A stretch of DNA of 64,000 nucleotides from Streptomyces sp. KMM 9044 (GCF_024701375.2 NZ_CP113910.1:2232001-2296000), one strand, 5' to 3'; counted from the first letter of the stretch, positions 36,361 through 46,600 are shown. Notes: generated from the letters alone by a model not told the origin. Translations and numbers: made by a program.

Positions 36361-37905
36361 TTGGTTCTGTCTGAGTCTTTGCGTCACGACGGCAAGGGCG
36401 ATACCCCCGGCATCAAGCACGCGGGCAACTGGGACCAACGGCCGCATGCGAAACGCGTCGTCACCGTGAGCACATCGACGCTCACCGAATGGCAGAAGCT
36501 GACGGGTGACAAGGAGGGGCCCGCCGAAGAGGCCAAGCTGCTGTTCCCCGTGACCGCGTCCGAGGAGTCGGCCATCTCGGCCCTGGCCAGGTGGCCACAC
36601 CGGCTCGGGGCGCTCAGGCCGCGCATCAGCCCCGGTTTTCACGAGAAGAACGACCACACGGCGGGCTACTTCACCTGGGACTCCGGCCCGGCAGGGGCGT
36701 GGGAGGACGTAATCCTCCAGGGGCCGTTCTTCGGTATCGCGACGCCGTTCGCGAAGCGGCCGGTGGAGGGCGCGCGGACTTCGCTTCAGATGGAGCCCTG
36801 GGATAATACGGGGCTTGCCGAGGACGCGGTGCCGCGTACCAATTACCGGCGGGCCACGCCAAGGGCGCGGTTCCTGAAGGCGCAGGATCGTTGGGTAGAC
36901 CACGGGCGGCTGGCGCAGCTTCTCACTTCTCCGGCCGCTGTGGACGCGGCCGAGACCGAGGTGCTGGCCGGTCGGCCCGACCTGGCGGAGGACGAGGCAG
37001 CATGCGCCCAGGCCGTCAAGTCACTTCTGGAAACGGTGGCGGAGCGACCGTACTCGGAGTTCTACCGAGTGGCGTGGCGGCGGCAGATTCCCTCCAACAC
37101 TGAGCGCAGCCTCTTCGCCTCACTCATTCCGAGCGGTCCGGTGCACGTCGACCTGGTAAATAGCGCCTCACTGCACGATGACTTCAAGACGGTGTTGCTG
37201 AGCGGATTCATGGCCGGTCTCCCACTCGATTACTACCTGCGAGCTACAGGCCGTAACGACCTGCGTATCGGAGAAGCGAAGACACTTCCCTCACCCACAC
37301 TCGGCCATCCCCTCACCCATGCCCTGCTCCTCCGCACCCTGCGCCTCAACGCCCAGACGAACGCCTACGCACGCCTCTGGTCCATGCTGTACGAGCCGTC
37401 CTGGGCGAAGGACGACTGGGCGGCGAAGAGCGAGTGGCCGTCAGCCCGTCCGAGCCTCTCGGCGGGCGTCGGTCCCGACTGGACGCGTGACGCCCCCCTC
37501 CGCTCGGAGTTCGCCCGGCGTGCCGCCCTGGTCGAGATTGACGCGCTCGTGGCCGTGTGGCTGGGCATCAGCGCGGAGGAGTTGGTCGCGATGTACCGGG
37601 CCCGGTTCCCTGTACTTCAGCAGTACGAGGAGAGCATGTGGTTCGACGCCACGGGGCGGAGGATCGCCAAGGCGCATCAGCAGCACGGCCACGACCAACC
37701 CAAGGACGCGTGGAAGCAGCTCAGTTCACATGACGACTTCCCGCTCAAGGGCAACATTCCCGAAGGCTACGAAGGGCCGCTGTACCGGGCGAACCGAGTG
37801 GAGGAGATGCAGGCCGCGCACGCGGAGTTCACGCGACGGATGCGGGCCGTCGGCTGGGAGCCCGGCGACACCGAGCCGCCCGGAGGGAAGTAGAACTTCG
37901 GCGCC

Positions 37906-37951
37906 GCATGACGTGGCCCCTGACCCCAAGGGGGCAGGGGCCACGTCATGC
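37906..37951. terminator. Strong 17-bp hairpin after the methyltransferase gene
   Basis: GCATGACGTGGCCCCTG (37906-37922) and CAGGGGCCACGTCATGC (37935-37951) are perfectly complementary with a 12-base loop that can pair further (CCCC/GGGG). It sits 13 bp past the methyltransferase stop and ends six bases before the end of the leftward DUF397 gene, so it is a two-way terminator. Confidence 0.85.
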
Positions 37952-37957
37952 CAGGAC

Positions 37958-38170
37958 TCACACGCGCAGGTCCGTGACGGCCAGGGCGACCAGCCCGGCC
38001 CACGCCTGCGGGGAGACGGTCACGATCGCGTCAGTCGGTCGCTTCGAGTCCCGCACGTGGACGGTGCCGGGGGCGGTGGCGACCTCCAGGCACTCGCCGC
38101 CACCCCCACCGCTGTAGCTGCTCTTGAACCAGGCTGTCTCCGAGATCATCGGTGCGCCCCCATCAGTCAT
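37958..38170 (-). CDS. DUF397 protein
   Basis: A 70-residue protein with the DUF397 hallmark WFKSSYSGGGGGECLEVATA, then VHVRDSKRPTD and the C-terminal VSPQAWAGLVALA. DUF397 proteins are abundant in Streptomyces next to XRE regulators (BldB-like pairs) and are thought to modulate them or act as small antitoxin-like partners. The ATG overlaps the stop of the upstream XRE gene (ATGA at 38167-38170), so they are co-translated. Confidence 0.9.
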   Translation of the reverse strand: MTDGGAPMISETAWFKSSYSGGGGGECLEVATAPGTVHVRDSKRPTDAIVTVSPQAWAGLVALAVTDLRV

Positions 38171-39036
38171 CTCTCTCCCAGCAACTTCTCGATGAACGCT
38201 GACGACTCACGCGGGGTGAGCGCCTGTGATCGGATGATGCCATAGCGGGATTCGAGTTCATGAACCCTGGCTCGATCTGTATGCATACGGCTGTCATCCT
38301 GCACTTCCGTGTAGGCGATGCGTTGCCCCTCAGCCGTGTCAATGAGGTTGAAGGGCCCGTCCATTCCCGCGTGGTCCTCGCGATCCACCGGCATGACCTG
38401 GATCTCCACGTTCCGCTTCTGGCTGACCAGCAGGATGTGCTCCAACTGCTCGTTCAGTACCGACCGTCCACCGAGCGGCCTGCGCAGGACGAACTCCTCG
38501 ATCACGAAGCTCAGCAAGGGCGCGGGGCGCCGGTCGAAGATGTCCTGCCGGGCCAGGCGCGCCGACAGCCGTTGTTCGATGACGTCGTCGTCCAGCAGCG
38601 GACGCTGCACGGTGAACACCGCGCGCGCGTACTCTTCCGTTTGCAACAGGCCAGGTACAGCGATGGCTGCGTACACGTGCACTCCCAGAGCCCTGGCCTC
38701 CGCACGCGCCGCGTCCCGGAAGTGTGCCGGATACTGCGCCCGAGCCACCTCCTCCTTCAGCGCCGCCAGCACCCCGCCCGCCCTCAGCGCCTCGTCCGCC
38801 CGCTCGATGAACCGGGGCGGCGGAATGCGGCGCCCCTGCTCGTAGGAGGCGATGCTGGAGGCCGAGTAGCCCAGCCTGCACCCCAGTTCCGTACGCTCCA
38901 TGCCCGCCGCCGTTCTCAGCAGCTTCAGCTGGCGGCCGAACGCGGCCACCACCCCCGTACCCGGATCGTCCTCCGGCCGGGAGCCCGTCTCCCCCGCCGT
39001 GTGCTCCACGTCCGTGCCCAGTTCCGTCGGCTCCAT
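38167..39036 (-). CDS. XRE-family helix-turn-helix regulator (DUF5753)
   Basis: A 289-residue regulator. The helix-turn-helix lies at about residues 30-85 (FGRQLKLLRTAAGMERTELG, CRLGYSASSIASYEQGRRIP). A DUF5753 effector domain follows: YAAIAVPGLLQTEEYARAVF, RLARQDIFDRRPAPLLSFVI and IEIQVMP-like GVEIQVMPVDREDHAG segments. It is the usual partner of the DUF397 protein downstream. The divergent 122-bp spacer upstream is duplicated near 43000 and carries the first codons of an ATP-binding protein gene, so an XRE / DUF397 / HATPase triad was present here before rearrangement. Confidence 0.9.
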   Translation of the reverse strand: MEPTELGTDVEHTAGETGSRPEDDPGTGVVAAFGRQLKLLRTAAGMERTELGCRLGYSASSIASYEQGRRIPPPRFIERADEALRAGGVLAALKEEVARAQYPAHFRDAARAEARALGVHVYAAIAVPGLLQTEEYARAVFTVQRPLLDDDVIEQRLSARLARQDIFDRRPAPLLSFVIEEFVLRRPLGGRSVLNEQLEHILLVSQKRNVEIQVMPVDREDHAGMDGPFNLIDTAEGQRIAYTEVQDDSRMHTDRARVHELESRYGIIRSQALTPRESSAFIEKLLGER

Positions 39037-39077
39037 CGGCCCTCACCGCCCGTTCTCCGTACGCCCACGCGCCCCGC

Positions 39078-39199
39078 GTCACCCACGGCGCGCCCAGCCC
39101 CGCCGACAACCTCGCCGACGGCCGCGCACAGCCGGCCCGCGTCAGCGCGTCACCACTGGTCACGCTACGCGACCGACCCGGACGCTGTCCGCATGACGA
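39078..39199 (+). repeat. 122-bp direct repeat, copy 1
   Basis: This segment, from GTCACCCACGGC to GTCCGCATGACGA, recurs at 42977-43098 in the same orientation with nine mismatches. It is the spacer and start codon region of an ATP-binding protein gene. Here it leads into a truncated copy of that gene. Confidence 0.9.
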
Positions 39200-39275
39200 C
39201 GGATACCACCACCCGCACCGGTGACCCCGCCGCGCTCGAACCCCTCACCCCCGTACGGCGGATCCGCTCGGTCAG
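39193..39275 (+). pseudogene. 5' remnant of an HATPase-type ATP-binding protein
   Basis: The ATG at 39193 starts MTTDTTTRTGDPAALEPLTP then VRRIRSVSR. This parallels the start of the intact gene at 43092 (MTKEDTSGTTLTGAPEPLTP then VRHFGMRF). After about 28 codons the sequence runs into the end of the convergent phosphotransferase gene. The remnant marks the junction where the phosphotransferase / STAND cassette entered a duplicated locus. Confidence 0.65.
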
Positions 39276-40213
39276 TCGACCAGCCCTCGCGCCCGGCCCT
39301 CCACGGACTCGGCGAACCTCACCATCTCCCGGTGATAGGCGGCTCTGTCGGGGTTCGGGAAGCGCACGTTGTGGCGGTGGTAGCGGTGGTAGCCGATGAT
39401 GAGGGCCGCGTGCTCGATCTCCAGGGGGAGAACGGCACGGTCTTCCATCGTGAGAGGCCGTCTCTTCTCGTAGCCGCGCAGAAGCGCTTCGAACCGCTCG
39501 ATGGAGAGGAGTCCCGCTCCGTCCTGTGCCAGGCCCACCGCGGCCATGCCGAGATCGAGCAGAGGGTCGTCCAGGGAGACCGTCTCCCAGTCGAGAACGG
39601 AAAGGTGCCCGTCGTCCCGGACGACGATGTTGTCGTCGAAGAGGTCACCGTGGACGAGACACGGTTCGCGCCGGGCGCGGAGCTCAGCGACGCGGATCCG
39701 GTCGAGGCGCCCCGTCAGCCACCCGGCGAACTCCCGGTCGGGGAAGCCGGGGATCGCGGCAAGCTGTTCGGAGGACAGTCGACGAGCGCCGCGGGGGACG
39801 TCCTCCAGGCCGTCGGCCTGAGACGGCAGGCCGTGCAGCTCGGCGAGGAACTGGCCGGCCTCGGGCAGCAGCGTCACCGGCAGGGGCTGTTCGACCCTTC
39901 CGGAGATCCATTCCTTCAGCACGAGTCTCCGGCCGCCGACCGGGGTGACCAGGTCTCCGTCCACCGTCGGGACGATCACGCTGGTGGACAGGCCGAGCAT
40001 GCGCAGGGCGCGAGTGTGGCGGGCCAGGGCCGACGCGCTGCGGTCGTCGTGGTTGTCCAACGCGGTGAGGACGTATCGCCCCTGGTCGGCGTCGAGTCGG
40101 AAGCTGGAGTTGGCGGCCCCTCCCGCGAGCGGGGCGATCGCCGGGTTCGTCAACGCGTACCGCTCGGCGACGGCGTTCAGGGCGATCTGATCGGCTGTGG
40201 TGTAGTGCGCCAC
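39272..40213 (-). CDS. Phosphotransferase (APH / homoserine kinase type II-like)
   Basis: A 313-residue small-molecule kinase of protein-kinase-like fold. The N-lobe reads LAGGAANSSFRLDADQGRYV; the Brenner catalytic motif is CLVHGDLFDDNIVV (about residue 190) followed by the Mg-binding LDWETVSLDDPLLDLG. This is closest to homoserine kinase type II or aminoglycoside phosphotransferase families. The GTG at 40213 has AAGGAGA at nine bases; that site lies over the stop of the upstream STAND gene (five-base gap), so both are one operon. Its substrate could be a nucleotide, an amino acid or a protein residue. Pairing with a STAND ATPase inside a defence island makes an immune role possible. Confidence 0.75.
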   Translation of the reverse strand: MAHYTTADQIALNAVAERYALTNPAIAPLAGGAANSSFRLDADQGRYVLTALDNHDDRSASALARHTRALRMLGLSTSVIVPTVDGDLVTPVGGRRLVLKEWISGRVEQPLPVTLLPEAGQFLAELHGLPSQADGLEDVPRGARRLSSEQLAAIPGFPDREFAGWLTGRLDRIRVAELRARREPCLVHGDLFDDNIVVRDDGHLSVLDWETVSLDDPLLDLGMAAVGLAQDGAGLLSIERFEALLRGYEKRRPLTMEDRAVLPLEIEHAALIIGYHRYHRHNVRFPNPDRAAYHREMVRFAESVEGRARGLVD

Positions 40214-40218
40214 CTGGC

Positions 40219-42876
40219 TCAGTCTCCTTGGCGTGCGGTAGGCGACTCGCGCCTGCGGTCCTCGACGAGGCCGGCCCAGCGTGCCCGCACCTGGTCGACG
40301 GTGTCCAGCCAGGTGGCCCGTGGAAGGCTGTCCGGGGGCTCCTCCCCCGCCATCAGGTGGGTAAGCTCCACGAGATAGGCGAACTCGGTGCCGTTGACGC
40401 ACTCCCGCGTCAACCGTTCCCGCGCGGTGGTGAGTGCGTCCCTGCCTTCGGTGAGGCGAACGTGGAGGCACTCCGCGAAGCGGACGTACGCCACGGACGA
40501 GGTCAGGCCCGCCTCCCGGGCCTCGGTCGCGACTGCTTCAGCTCGCTCGGGGAAGCCGCCCGCGATGCCCGCGTCGCGTACCAGCGCGGCGACGCGGAGG
40601 TGGACCTCGGCCCAGCGGATCGCGACGCCCGCGAGGAGCTCCCCGGCACGGTCGATCTGCTCGGCAGCCCGGGGACGGTCCTGGAAGGCCGCGGCGAAGG
40701 CGAGGCAGGTCTGCGAGAGCGCGGCCTCACCGGCCTGCCCGGCGGCGAGGGCCTGGTCGCGGGCCGACGCGTAGGAGGCGCAGGCCAGGGCGATGGACCC
40801 ATGAGCCCAGTGCAGGTCACCCATGACCCGGTCCTGTCGTCCTTCGACGCCGAGACGCGTGGCGGCCTGGAACGCCTGAGGGAAGTCACCAGTCCTGCGG
40901 GCGAGGTGCACCAGGCCCCGGCGCGCGGTCGCGGACAGGCGTCCACCGGCGTCGGCAACACGGTGCATGCCTTCCAGGGACGCCCGGAAGTTGCCGAGGT
41001 CCCGGTCGCATTCGGCGAGGAAGTAGCGGGGCAGTTCGCTCAGGCTCTCCGGCAGTGCACCGCTGTCGAGGACCACGCGGAGTCGCCGCGCCGTTTGGCC
41101 GCGATGGTGACGCTGACGCTGTGCGATGGAGGAGAGCACGGTCGCCAGCGCTTGCGCGGGGGTGAGAGGCCGGTCGTCGGACGGGGCCACCGAGGGCGGC
41201 TCGATCGGCTCCCACACGAAGTCGTCGACGTACTGGAAGGCCGCGTCCTCCAGCCATCCGAGCGGCAGGTCGAACTCGTGGGAGAGCGTCAGCCCCTGGC
41301 GCAGGGCAGAGACAAGGCGCGCACGGTCGGAGAGATCCTGCTGTCCGACGGCGTCGAACGCCCGCCGCGCGGCTCGTCGCCAGTCCGCTTCCGTCCACCG
41401 GTCGTCGCTGGTCGAGTCCATCTCCCGCACCGCTTCACGGACCAGCGAGTGCAGGCGGTACGGCCAGGGCGCGTCGGGGTCGTGGTCGACGAACGGCCGC
41501 TCGGTCAAATCCTGCGCGGGAGCGTCGTGGTCAAGGCCTGCGGCGGCGGACGCCAGCGGGACCGAGAAGGTCTCCAGGAGACTCACAGAGCGAAGGACCC
41601 GGCGTGTCTCCGGGGCCAGGTCCCGGAAGGTCCGGGCCACGAGAGCGGGGAAGCCGATGTTGAACTCATCAGCCGCGGGCGCGTGTCCCCGGCGTCGGTA
41701 GAGGTCGAGGAACCGCATCGCGGCGAGGTCGAGGTAGAGCGGCAGACCGTGGGAGTTGGTCGTGATCAGCCGGCGGGTGGCGTCGTCCATCATCGGCCGT
41801 CCGTCACGTGTCAGGCGCTGCGAGAGATACGCCTCGCAGTCCCCGGCTGAAAGATAGCCGACCGTGTGCTGGCGGGGCTCCTGCGTAGCACCGCCGACCA
41901 ACTGCGGCCAGAACTCGTCGCCAGCCCAGTCCAGCTGCCCTTCGAGGCGCGGGTCGTCCCATTGGAGGCGATTGCGTCCGGTGATGACGAACAGGGTTCC
42001 CGGCATCAGCCACACCACACGTTGGACGAGGCGTTCGAGGTCGCGGTGGATCCGGTCGCCGACATCCTCGAAGGTGTCCAGCAGGACGACGAGGGTCGCC
42101 CGCTGCCGCCTCGGTACATTGGCCAGGTCCCAGGCGAGAAGGTACGGGTAGAAACTGAGCGCGTCCTGGTCCGGGGTGGCCTCGAGGAGGTCGGCGAACC
42201 GGCGGCACCCGGCGAACGCCCTGACCCGGTGCTGCCTCTCCCGCAGGGCGTGCACCACCATGCGTAAGCCTTGGCCGACGACGTTGCCCACCGTGCCCGG
42301 AAGAGCCACGGCCTGCGCCACGTCCGCCAGGGCCGACTGCACCTGGCCCGGCAGGTTCCGCGCCCCGGGCAGCCCACTGAGCCGGGTACGGCGCAGAATG
42401 TACTCGTCGAGCGGCTCACCCGGATGGTTGTGCTCCCAGTAACGCTGGAGGGCTAGGTCGAACGTCGGCATCGGTCGTCCCAGTTCCGCCGCTGCCAGGC
42501 GGATGGCCAGTACCAGGGACTCGAAGTCCGTGCCCGAGTCCCGCGCCAGATCGATCCGCACCGGCACGACGGGGCCGGTCGCCAGATCGACCGCCGGCCA
42601 GTGTCCCCGACGGCCGGTCCCCTGCCTCAGGTGCCCGGTCACCTGACGTGAGAGGGTCGACTTCCCGATACCGCCGACACCGTAGAAGGTGAGCACGTTC
42701 CGCCGGGGTGCCTCAAGGTCCTGGACGTCGAAGCCCCTCTCCCGCGTCGCGTCCACGAGAACGGATAGCCCCCGGGCGACGGACTGCCACTCGTCGACGC
42801 GGTCCGCGAAGTAGTCGACCGCCTTGACCTCCCGGTCGTTGGAACGGAACAGCGCCCTCAGATCCGACCGACCCAC
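40219..42876 (-). CDS. STAND-type NTPase with TPR-like C-terminal repeats
   Basis: An 885-residue protein. The NACHT/NB-ARC-like core has a P-loop FYGVGGIGKSTLSRQ (about residue 60), Walker B VVLLDTFEDVGDRIHRD and sensor FVITGRNRLQWDDPR, with winged-helix residues PLYLDLAAMRFLDLYRRR after it. From about residue 560 the chain is helical with repeated alanine/leucine hairpins (TARRGLVHLARRTGDFPQAF, SIALACASYASARDQALAAG) like TPR superhelices used for ligand recognition. No obvious effector domain precedes the P-loop, so the partner phosphotransferase may be the effector. The GTG at 42876 follows AAGGGGG. Such proteins act as regulated switches and include Avs-like antiphage sensors. Confidence 0.75.
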   Translation of the reverse strand: MGRSDLRALFRSNDREVKAVDYFADRVDEWQSVARGLSVLVDATRERGFDVQDLEAPRRNVLTFYGVGGIGKSTLSRQVTGHLRQGTGRRGHWPAVDLATGPVVPVRIDLARDSGTDFESLVLAIRLAAAELGRPMPTFDLALQRYWEHNHPGEPLDEYILRRTRLSGLPGARNLPGQVQSALADVAQAVALPGTVGNVVGQGLRMVVHALRERQHRVRAFAGCRRFADLLEATPDQDALSFYPYLLAWDLANVPRRQRATLVVLLDTFEDVGDRIHRDLERLVQRVVWLMPGTLFVITGRNRLQWDDPRLEGQLDWAGDEFWPQLVGGATQEPRQHTVGYLSAGDCEAYLSQRLTRDGRPMMDDATRRLITTNSHGLPLYLDLAAMRFLDLYRRRGHAPAADEFNIGFPALVARTFRDLAPETRRVLRSVSLLETFSVPLASAAAGLDHDAPAQDLTERPFVDHDPDAPWPYRLHSLVREAVREMDSTSDDRWTEADWRRAARRAFDAVGQQDLSDRARLVSALRQGLTLSHEFDLPLGWLEDAAFQYVDDFVWEPIEPPSVAPSDDRPLTPAQALATVLSSIAQRQRHHRGQTARRLRVVLDSGALPESLSELPRYFLAECDRDLGNFRASLEGMHRVADAGGRLSATARRGLVHLARRTGDFPQAFQAATRLGVEGRQDRVMGDLHWAHGSIALACASYASARDQALAAGQAGEAALSQTCLAFAAAFQDRPRAAEQIDRAGELLAGVAIRWAEVHLRVAALVRDAGIAGGFPERAEAVATEAREAGLTSSVAYVRFAECLHVRLTEGRDALTTARERLTRECVNGTEFAYLVELTHLMAGEEPPDSLPRATWLDTVDQVRARWAGLVEDRRRESPTARQGD

Positions 42877-42976
42877 TGTGCATCCCCCTTGTCTCGGCAA
42901 CGGTGCCAGAACAACAGCACGTCTGATGGCCGTCAAGGACGTGTGGAAGAACTTCACGCCGCCCCGGGACCCGGCC

Positions 42977-43098
42977 GTCACCCACGGCACGCCCGGTCCC
43001 GCCGACAACGCCGCCGACAGCCGCGTACAGCCGGCCCGCGTCAGCGCGTCACCACTGGTCACGCTACGCGACCGGCCCGGATGCTGTCCGCATGACGA
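42977..43098 (+). repeat. 122-bp direct repeat, copy 2
   Basis: Second copy of the segment at 39078-39199 (nine mismatches). It lies upstream of, and includes the start of, the intact ATP-binding protein gene at 43092. The two copies flank the STAND / phosphotransferase cassette. Confidence 0.9.
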
Positions 43099-43622
43099 AG
43101 GAAGACACCTCCGGCACCACCCTCACCGGTGCCCCCGAACCCCTCACCCCCGTCCGGCACTTCGGGATGCGGTTCAGTTGCACCCCGCGCGGTGCCCGGC
43201 TCGCCCGGCGGCTGGCCGGGGTGCGGCTGGACGCGTGGGGGTGGGCGTACGGCACCGACGCGCACGACGACGTGACGCTGATCGTCGCCGAGCTGTGCTC
43301 CAACGCCGTACGGCACGCACGGGTGTCCGGCCGGGACTTCCGGCTGGACCTCGGCGCGCGCCCCGCCCCCGGCGCCTCCCCCCACACCGCCTCAGCCCTC
43401 GGCGCCTCCCCCGACGGGAGGGCCGTCGTCCTCCGCGTCGCTGTCACCGACACCGTCGGCGAGCGGTTCCCCGTCACCCGTCCGGTCCGGCCGCTGGACG
43501 ACACGGGGCGCGGACTCGCGATCGTGGCGGCGCTCGCCGCCCGCTCGGGATGGCGGCCCCGGGAGAGCGGGACGCCGGGGAAGACCGTGTGGGCGGAGTA
43601 CGCGGCACCGGTCCCCTCCTGA
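43092..43622 (+). CDS. HATPase-type ATP-binding protein (RsbW-like)
   Basis: A 176-residue GHKL-type protein. The N-box region reads LIVAELCSNAVRHARVSG, with the later G1-like motif RPLDDTGRGLAIVAALAA and an end KTVWAEYAAP. It is the family of anti-sigma or serine-kinase-like regulators common in Streptomyces next to XRE/DUF397 pairs. The ATG is part of direct-repeat copy 2. The gene reads rightward, in line with the helicase gene 175 bp further on, but it is probably a regulator that belongs to the XRE/DUF397 pair now separated by 4 kb. Confidence 0.85.
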   Translation: MTKEDTSGTTLTGAPEPLTPVRHFGMRFSCTPRGARLARRLAGVRLDAWGWAYGTDAHDDVTLIVAELCSNAVRHARVSGRDFRLDLGARPAPGASPHTASALGASPDGRAVVLRVAVTDTVGERFPVTRPVRPLDDTGRGLAIVAALAARSGWRPRESGTPGKTVWAEYAAPVPS

Positions 43623-46600
43623 CGGGCGGGACGCCGGCCAGGTCCCGCAGGCCCCTCACCAGTCCGTTCCGGCTGATTCGTTCCTCACCCTCAGTGCCCG
43701 CGCGTAAGGTGGTGGTGATCGTGTGCGGGGCGGCGGGGCCGGGGGAACCGTCGGCGGGCGTCCCGTGTCTGGCCGTACGGGAGGGGCGCGACCGCCATGA
43801 GACCCACACTCGCCGCGCAGGCACTGCGCGACACGGCGGTCGAGTACCTGACCACCACGTTCGCGCTGGCCGAACCGGCCACGCAGGAGGCGCTCACCGA
43901 CTTCCTCACCGATCCGGCCGACGGCCTCTTCCGGGGGCCGTATCTGCGCGTCCGGCGGCCGTTCCGGTCCGCGCCCGGCGGCTGGGAGCGGCACCTGGAC
44001 TGGTGGCAGGACGGTTTCCGGCCGTACGCGCACCAGGCGGAGGCCTTCGCTCGGCTCACCACCAAGGACGGGCATACTCCTCAGCCCACGCTCGTGACGA
44101 CCGGTACGGGGTCCGGGAAGACCGAGTCGTTCCTGGTGCCCGTGATCGACCACTGCCGTCGGGAGCGGGCGGCGGGACAGGCCGGCGTCAAGGCGGTGCT
44201 GCTGTATCCGATGAACGCGCTCGCCGGGGACCAGGCGGGGCGGCTCGGCAAGCTGCTGGACGAGGACCCGCGGCTCGCCGAGGTGACCGCCGGGCTGTAC
44301 ATCGGCGAGGCGAGCGCCCGGGGGGCGGCCTCCCCTTACGGGCGGGTGATGGTGGACCGGTCGGAGATGCGCCGTAATCCGCCGGACGTCCTGCTCACCA
44401 ACTACAAGATGCTGGACCTGCTGCTCCAGCGGCAGCTCGACGCCCCGCTGTGGGCGGACGCGGACCTCGCGTACGTGGTGATCGACGAGTTCCACACCTA
44501 CGACGGCGCACAGGGCACGGACGTGGCGATGCTGCTGCGGCGCCTCGGCGCGGTCGCCGGGGCGGCCGAGGAGGGGCGGCCACTCGGGTCGGTGTGCCCG
44601 GTGGCGACGTCGGCGACCCTCGGCGGGTCCGGGCCGCGGGCCGATCCGCAGACCGCGGGGGCCGGCGGGGCACGGGCCATACTGGACGTGGCCTCGCGGG
44701 TGTTCGGCACGTACTTCCCCGACGACGCGGTGATCGGGGAGGACCGGCGGGAGCCGGGTGCCTTCCTGAAGCCGCTGGACGTCTCGCTGCCCGTGCCGCC
44801 GCCCGGCGAGGTGGCCGCGCTGCCCGACCCGGCGGCCACGGCCGGCGGGATGGACCGGCTGGCGCGCGCCGTGCTCGGCTGCGACGCGTCCGACGCCCGG
44901 GAGCTGGGACGCCGGCTGCTCGCGCACCCGGTGACCCACGAGCTGCTGGCCACGGGGGTGGATCAGCCGCTCACCTTCGAGGAGGTGCTGCGGGGCTTCC
45001 CGGCGAGTTCGCCCTGGTGTCCGGTGGTGGAGCAGGACCCGGCGACCGCCGTGGAGGCGCTGGCCCGGTTCGTGGCGCTGGTCTCCGAGGCCCGTGACCC
45101 GGACGCCCCAAACGGGGAGCGGCGGCCCCTGCTGCTGGTCGAGAGCCACCTGTGGGTGCGGTCGCTGTCGCGGGTGCTGCGGTTCGTGGCGCCCCGGCCG
45201 GTGTTCTCCTGGTCGGACGCCGACCAGGCCGCCGCCTGTGCCGTGGCGTCGGCCGCGCAGGAGGAGCGGCGGCGTTCGGTGCGGCGCTCGGGGCGGCTGC
45301 CGTCGGCGTACTGCCGGCACTGCGGGCGGTCCGGCTGGAGCGCCGTGTGCCCCGAGCGCAACCCGTCCGAGTTGGTGACCGCCCCCGATGACGTCTACCG
45401 GCTGAGCGCGGGCGGCGGCGCAGGGAAGGCCCGGGTGCGGGCGATGATCGCGGCGACGCCCGCCGAGGCGGCCGAGGAGGCCCGCCGGGCCCTCGCTCGG
45501 GCCCGGCGCAGGCGTACGGCGACCTCGCGGGACGCGAGCGTGCTCGTCCTGGAGGACAACGGGGAGCGGCTGCGGCCCGTCGACCCGGATGAAGTCCTGC
45601 TGCCCGGCGACCGGATCGCCGACGCCCCGGACAACGGGGTGTTCGTCAAGATGTGGTACCTCCAGTCGGACGCCGACGAGTTCGCCCGGCAGGACCGCTG
45701 CCCGGCCTGCGGCCAGGCCCAGGGCATCCGCTTCCTCGGCGCGGGCGTCGCGCCGCTCGCGTCGGTGGCGGTCACCCAGTTGTTCACCGGTGGCGAGCTG
45801 CCCGCGAGGGACACCGACGGAAACGACCGGCGACGCACCCTGGTCTTCAACGACTCGGTGCAGGACGCCGCGCACCTGGCCGGGTTCGTGGCCAGCCGGG
45901 CGTGGAAGTTCTCCCTGCGTTCGCTGGTCCACGAGCAGCTGGCCGAACAGGCGTCGGAGGACCCGGAGTTCGCGAAGGACGGCGTGCCGCTGAACGAGCT
46001 GATCGCCGCGCTGGTGCGGCGGGCGTCGGTGGACAAGGAGAAGCTCCTGGCCTCCGTCGTACCGCCGGACCTGCACGACGTGGACGGGGTACGGCGGCTG
46101 CTGGCCGGGCGGAAGCGGTTACCGAAGGGCACGTGGAATCTGGTCGGGGAGCGCCTGGCGTTCAACACGCTGCTGGAGTTCGGGCTGCACGCCCGGCTCG
46201 GCCGCACCCTGGAACTGACCCGAACCGTGGCCGCCGAGGTCCACCTGCCCGACCCGGGGACGGCGGCCAGGACCGCCGAGGCCCTCTACGAGGAGGTCCT
46301 GCGGCAGCAACTGCCGTTCGACGAGGCGCCGGCCGAGGGGTCCCCCGCCCACCCGGAAGCCGGGGACGGCGGCTTCGACGACCCCCCGGACGACACTCCG
46401 GACGGCGGCCCGGACGCGGGCGTGCCGGTCAGGGTGCCCGCGGTGGGGCCCGAACGGCTGCGCCGCTTCGAGGGGTTCGTGCGCGGGCTGCTGGAACACG
46501 TCAGGGTCAGCGGCGGGATACGGCACGCCTGGCTGGACACCTTCATCGGCGAGGAGGGCCGCAACCGCTACAGCGTGTGGGGCGGGCGCCCGGAGGGGAT

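Larger units (their letters stand above)
30453..37893 (+). pseudogene. Giant class I N6-adenine DNA methyltransferase, split by an IS1380-type element
   Basis: The left part (30453-34602) carries the SAM motif region VCEPALGSGAFLNEAVNQLA (about residue 680), the segment KAYIALHNAYGVDLNRTAVE and the catalytic motif FDVMVGNPPWVKQEW (NPPW at about 1214), typical of type IIG/DrmMI-like adenine methylases. The right part (36365-37893) reads SAGYFTWDSGPAGAWEDVIL-like C-terminal target-recognition sequence. Deleting 34603-36364 (element plus one TTGG copy) joins HLSWLVHPL to VLSESLRHDGKG in frame and gives one ORF of 1892 residues. In its present state the left ORF ends at 34652 after 1399 residues, so methylation and any self-protection are probably lost. 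GCAGGAG precedes the ATG. Confidence 0.85.

Noticed and set aside
25441..37893. Pgl/BREX type 2 system
   Set aside because: A kinase and a methylase are present, but no PglZ-type phosphatase or PglY/BrxC ATPase is seen.
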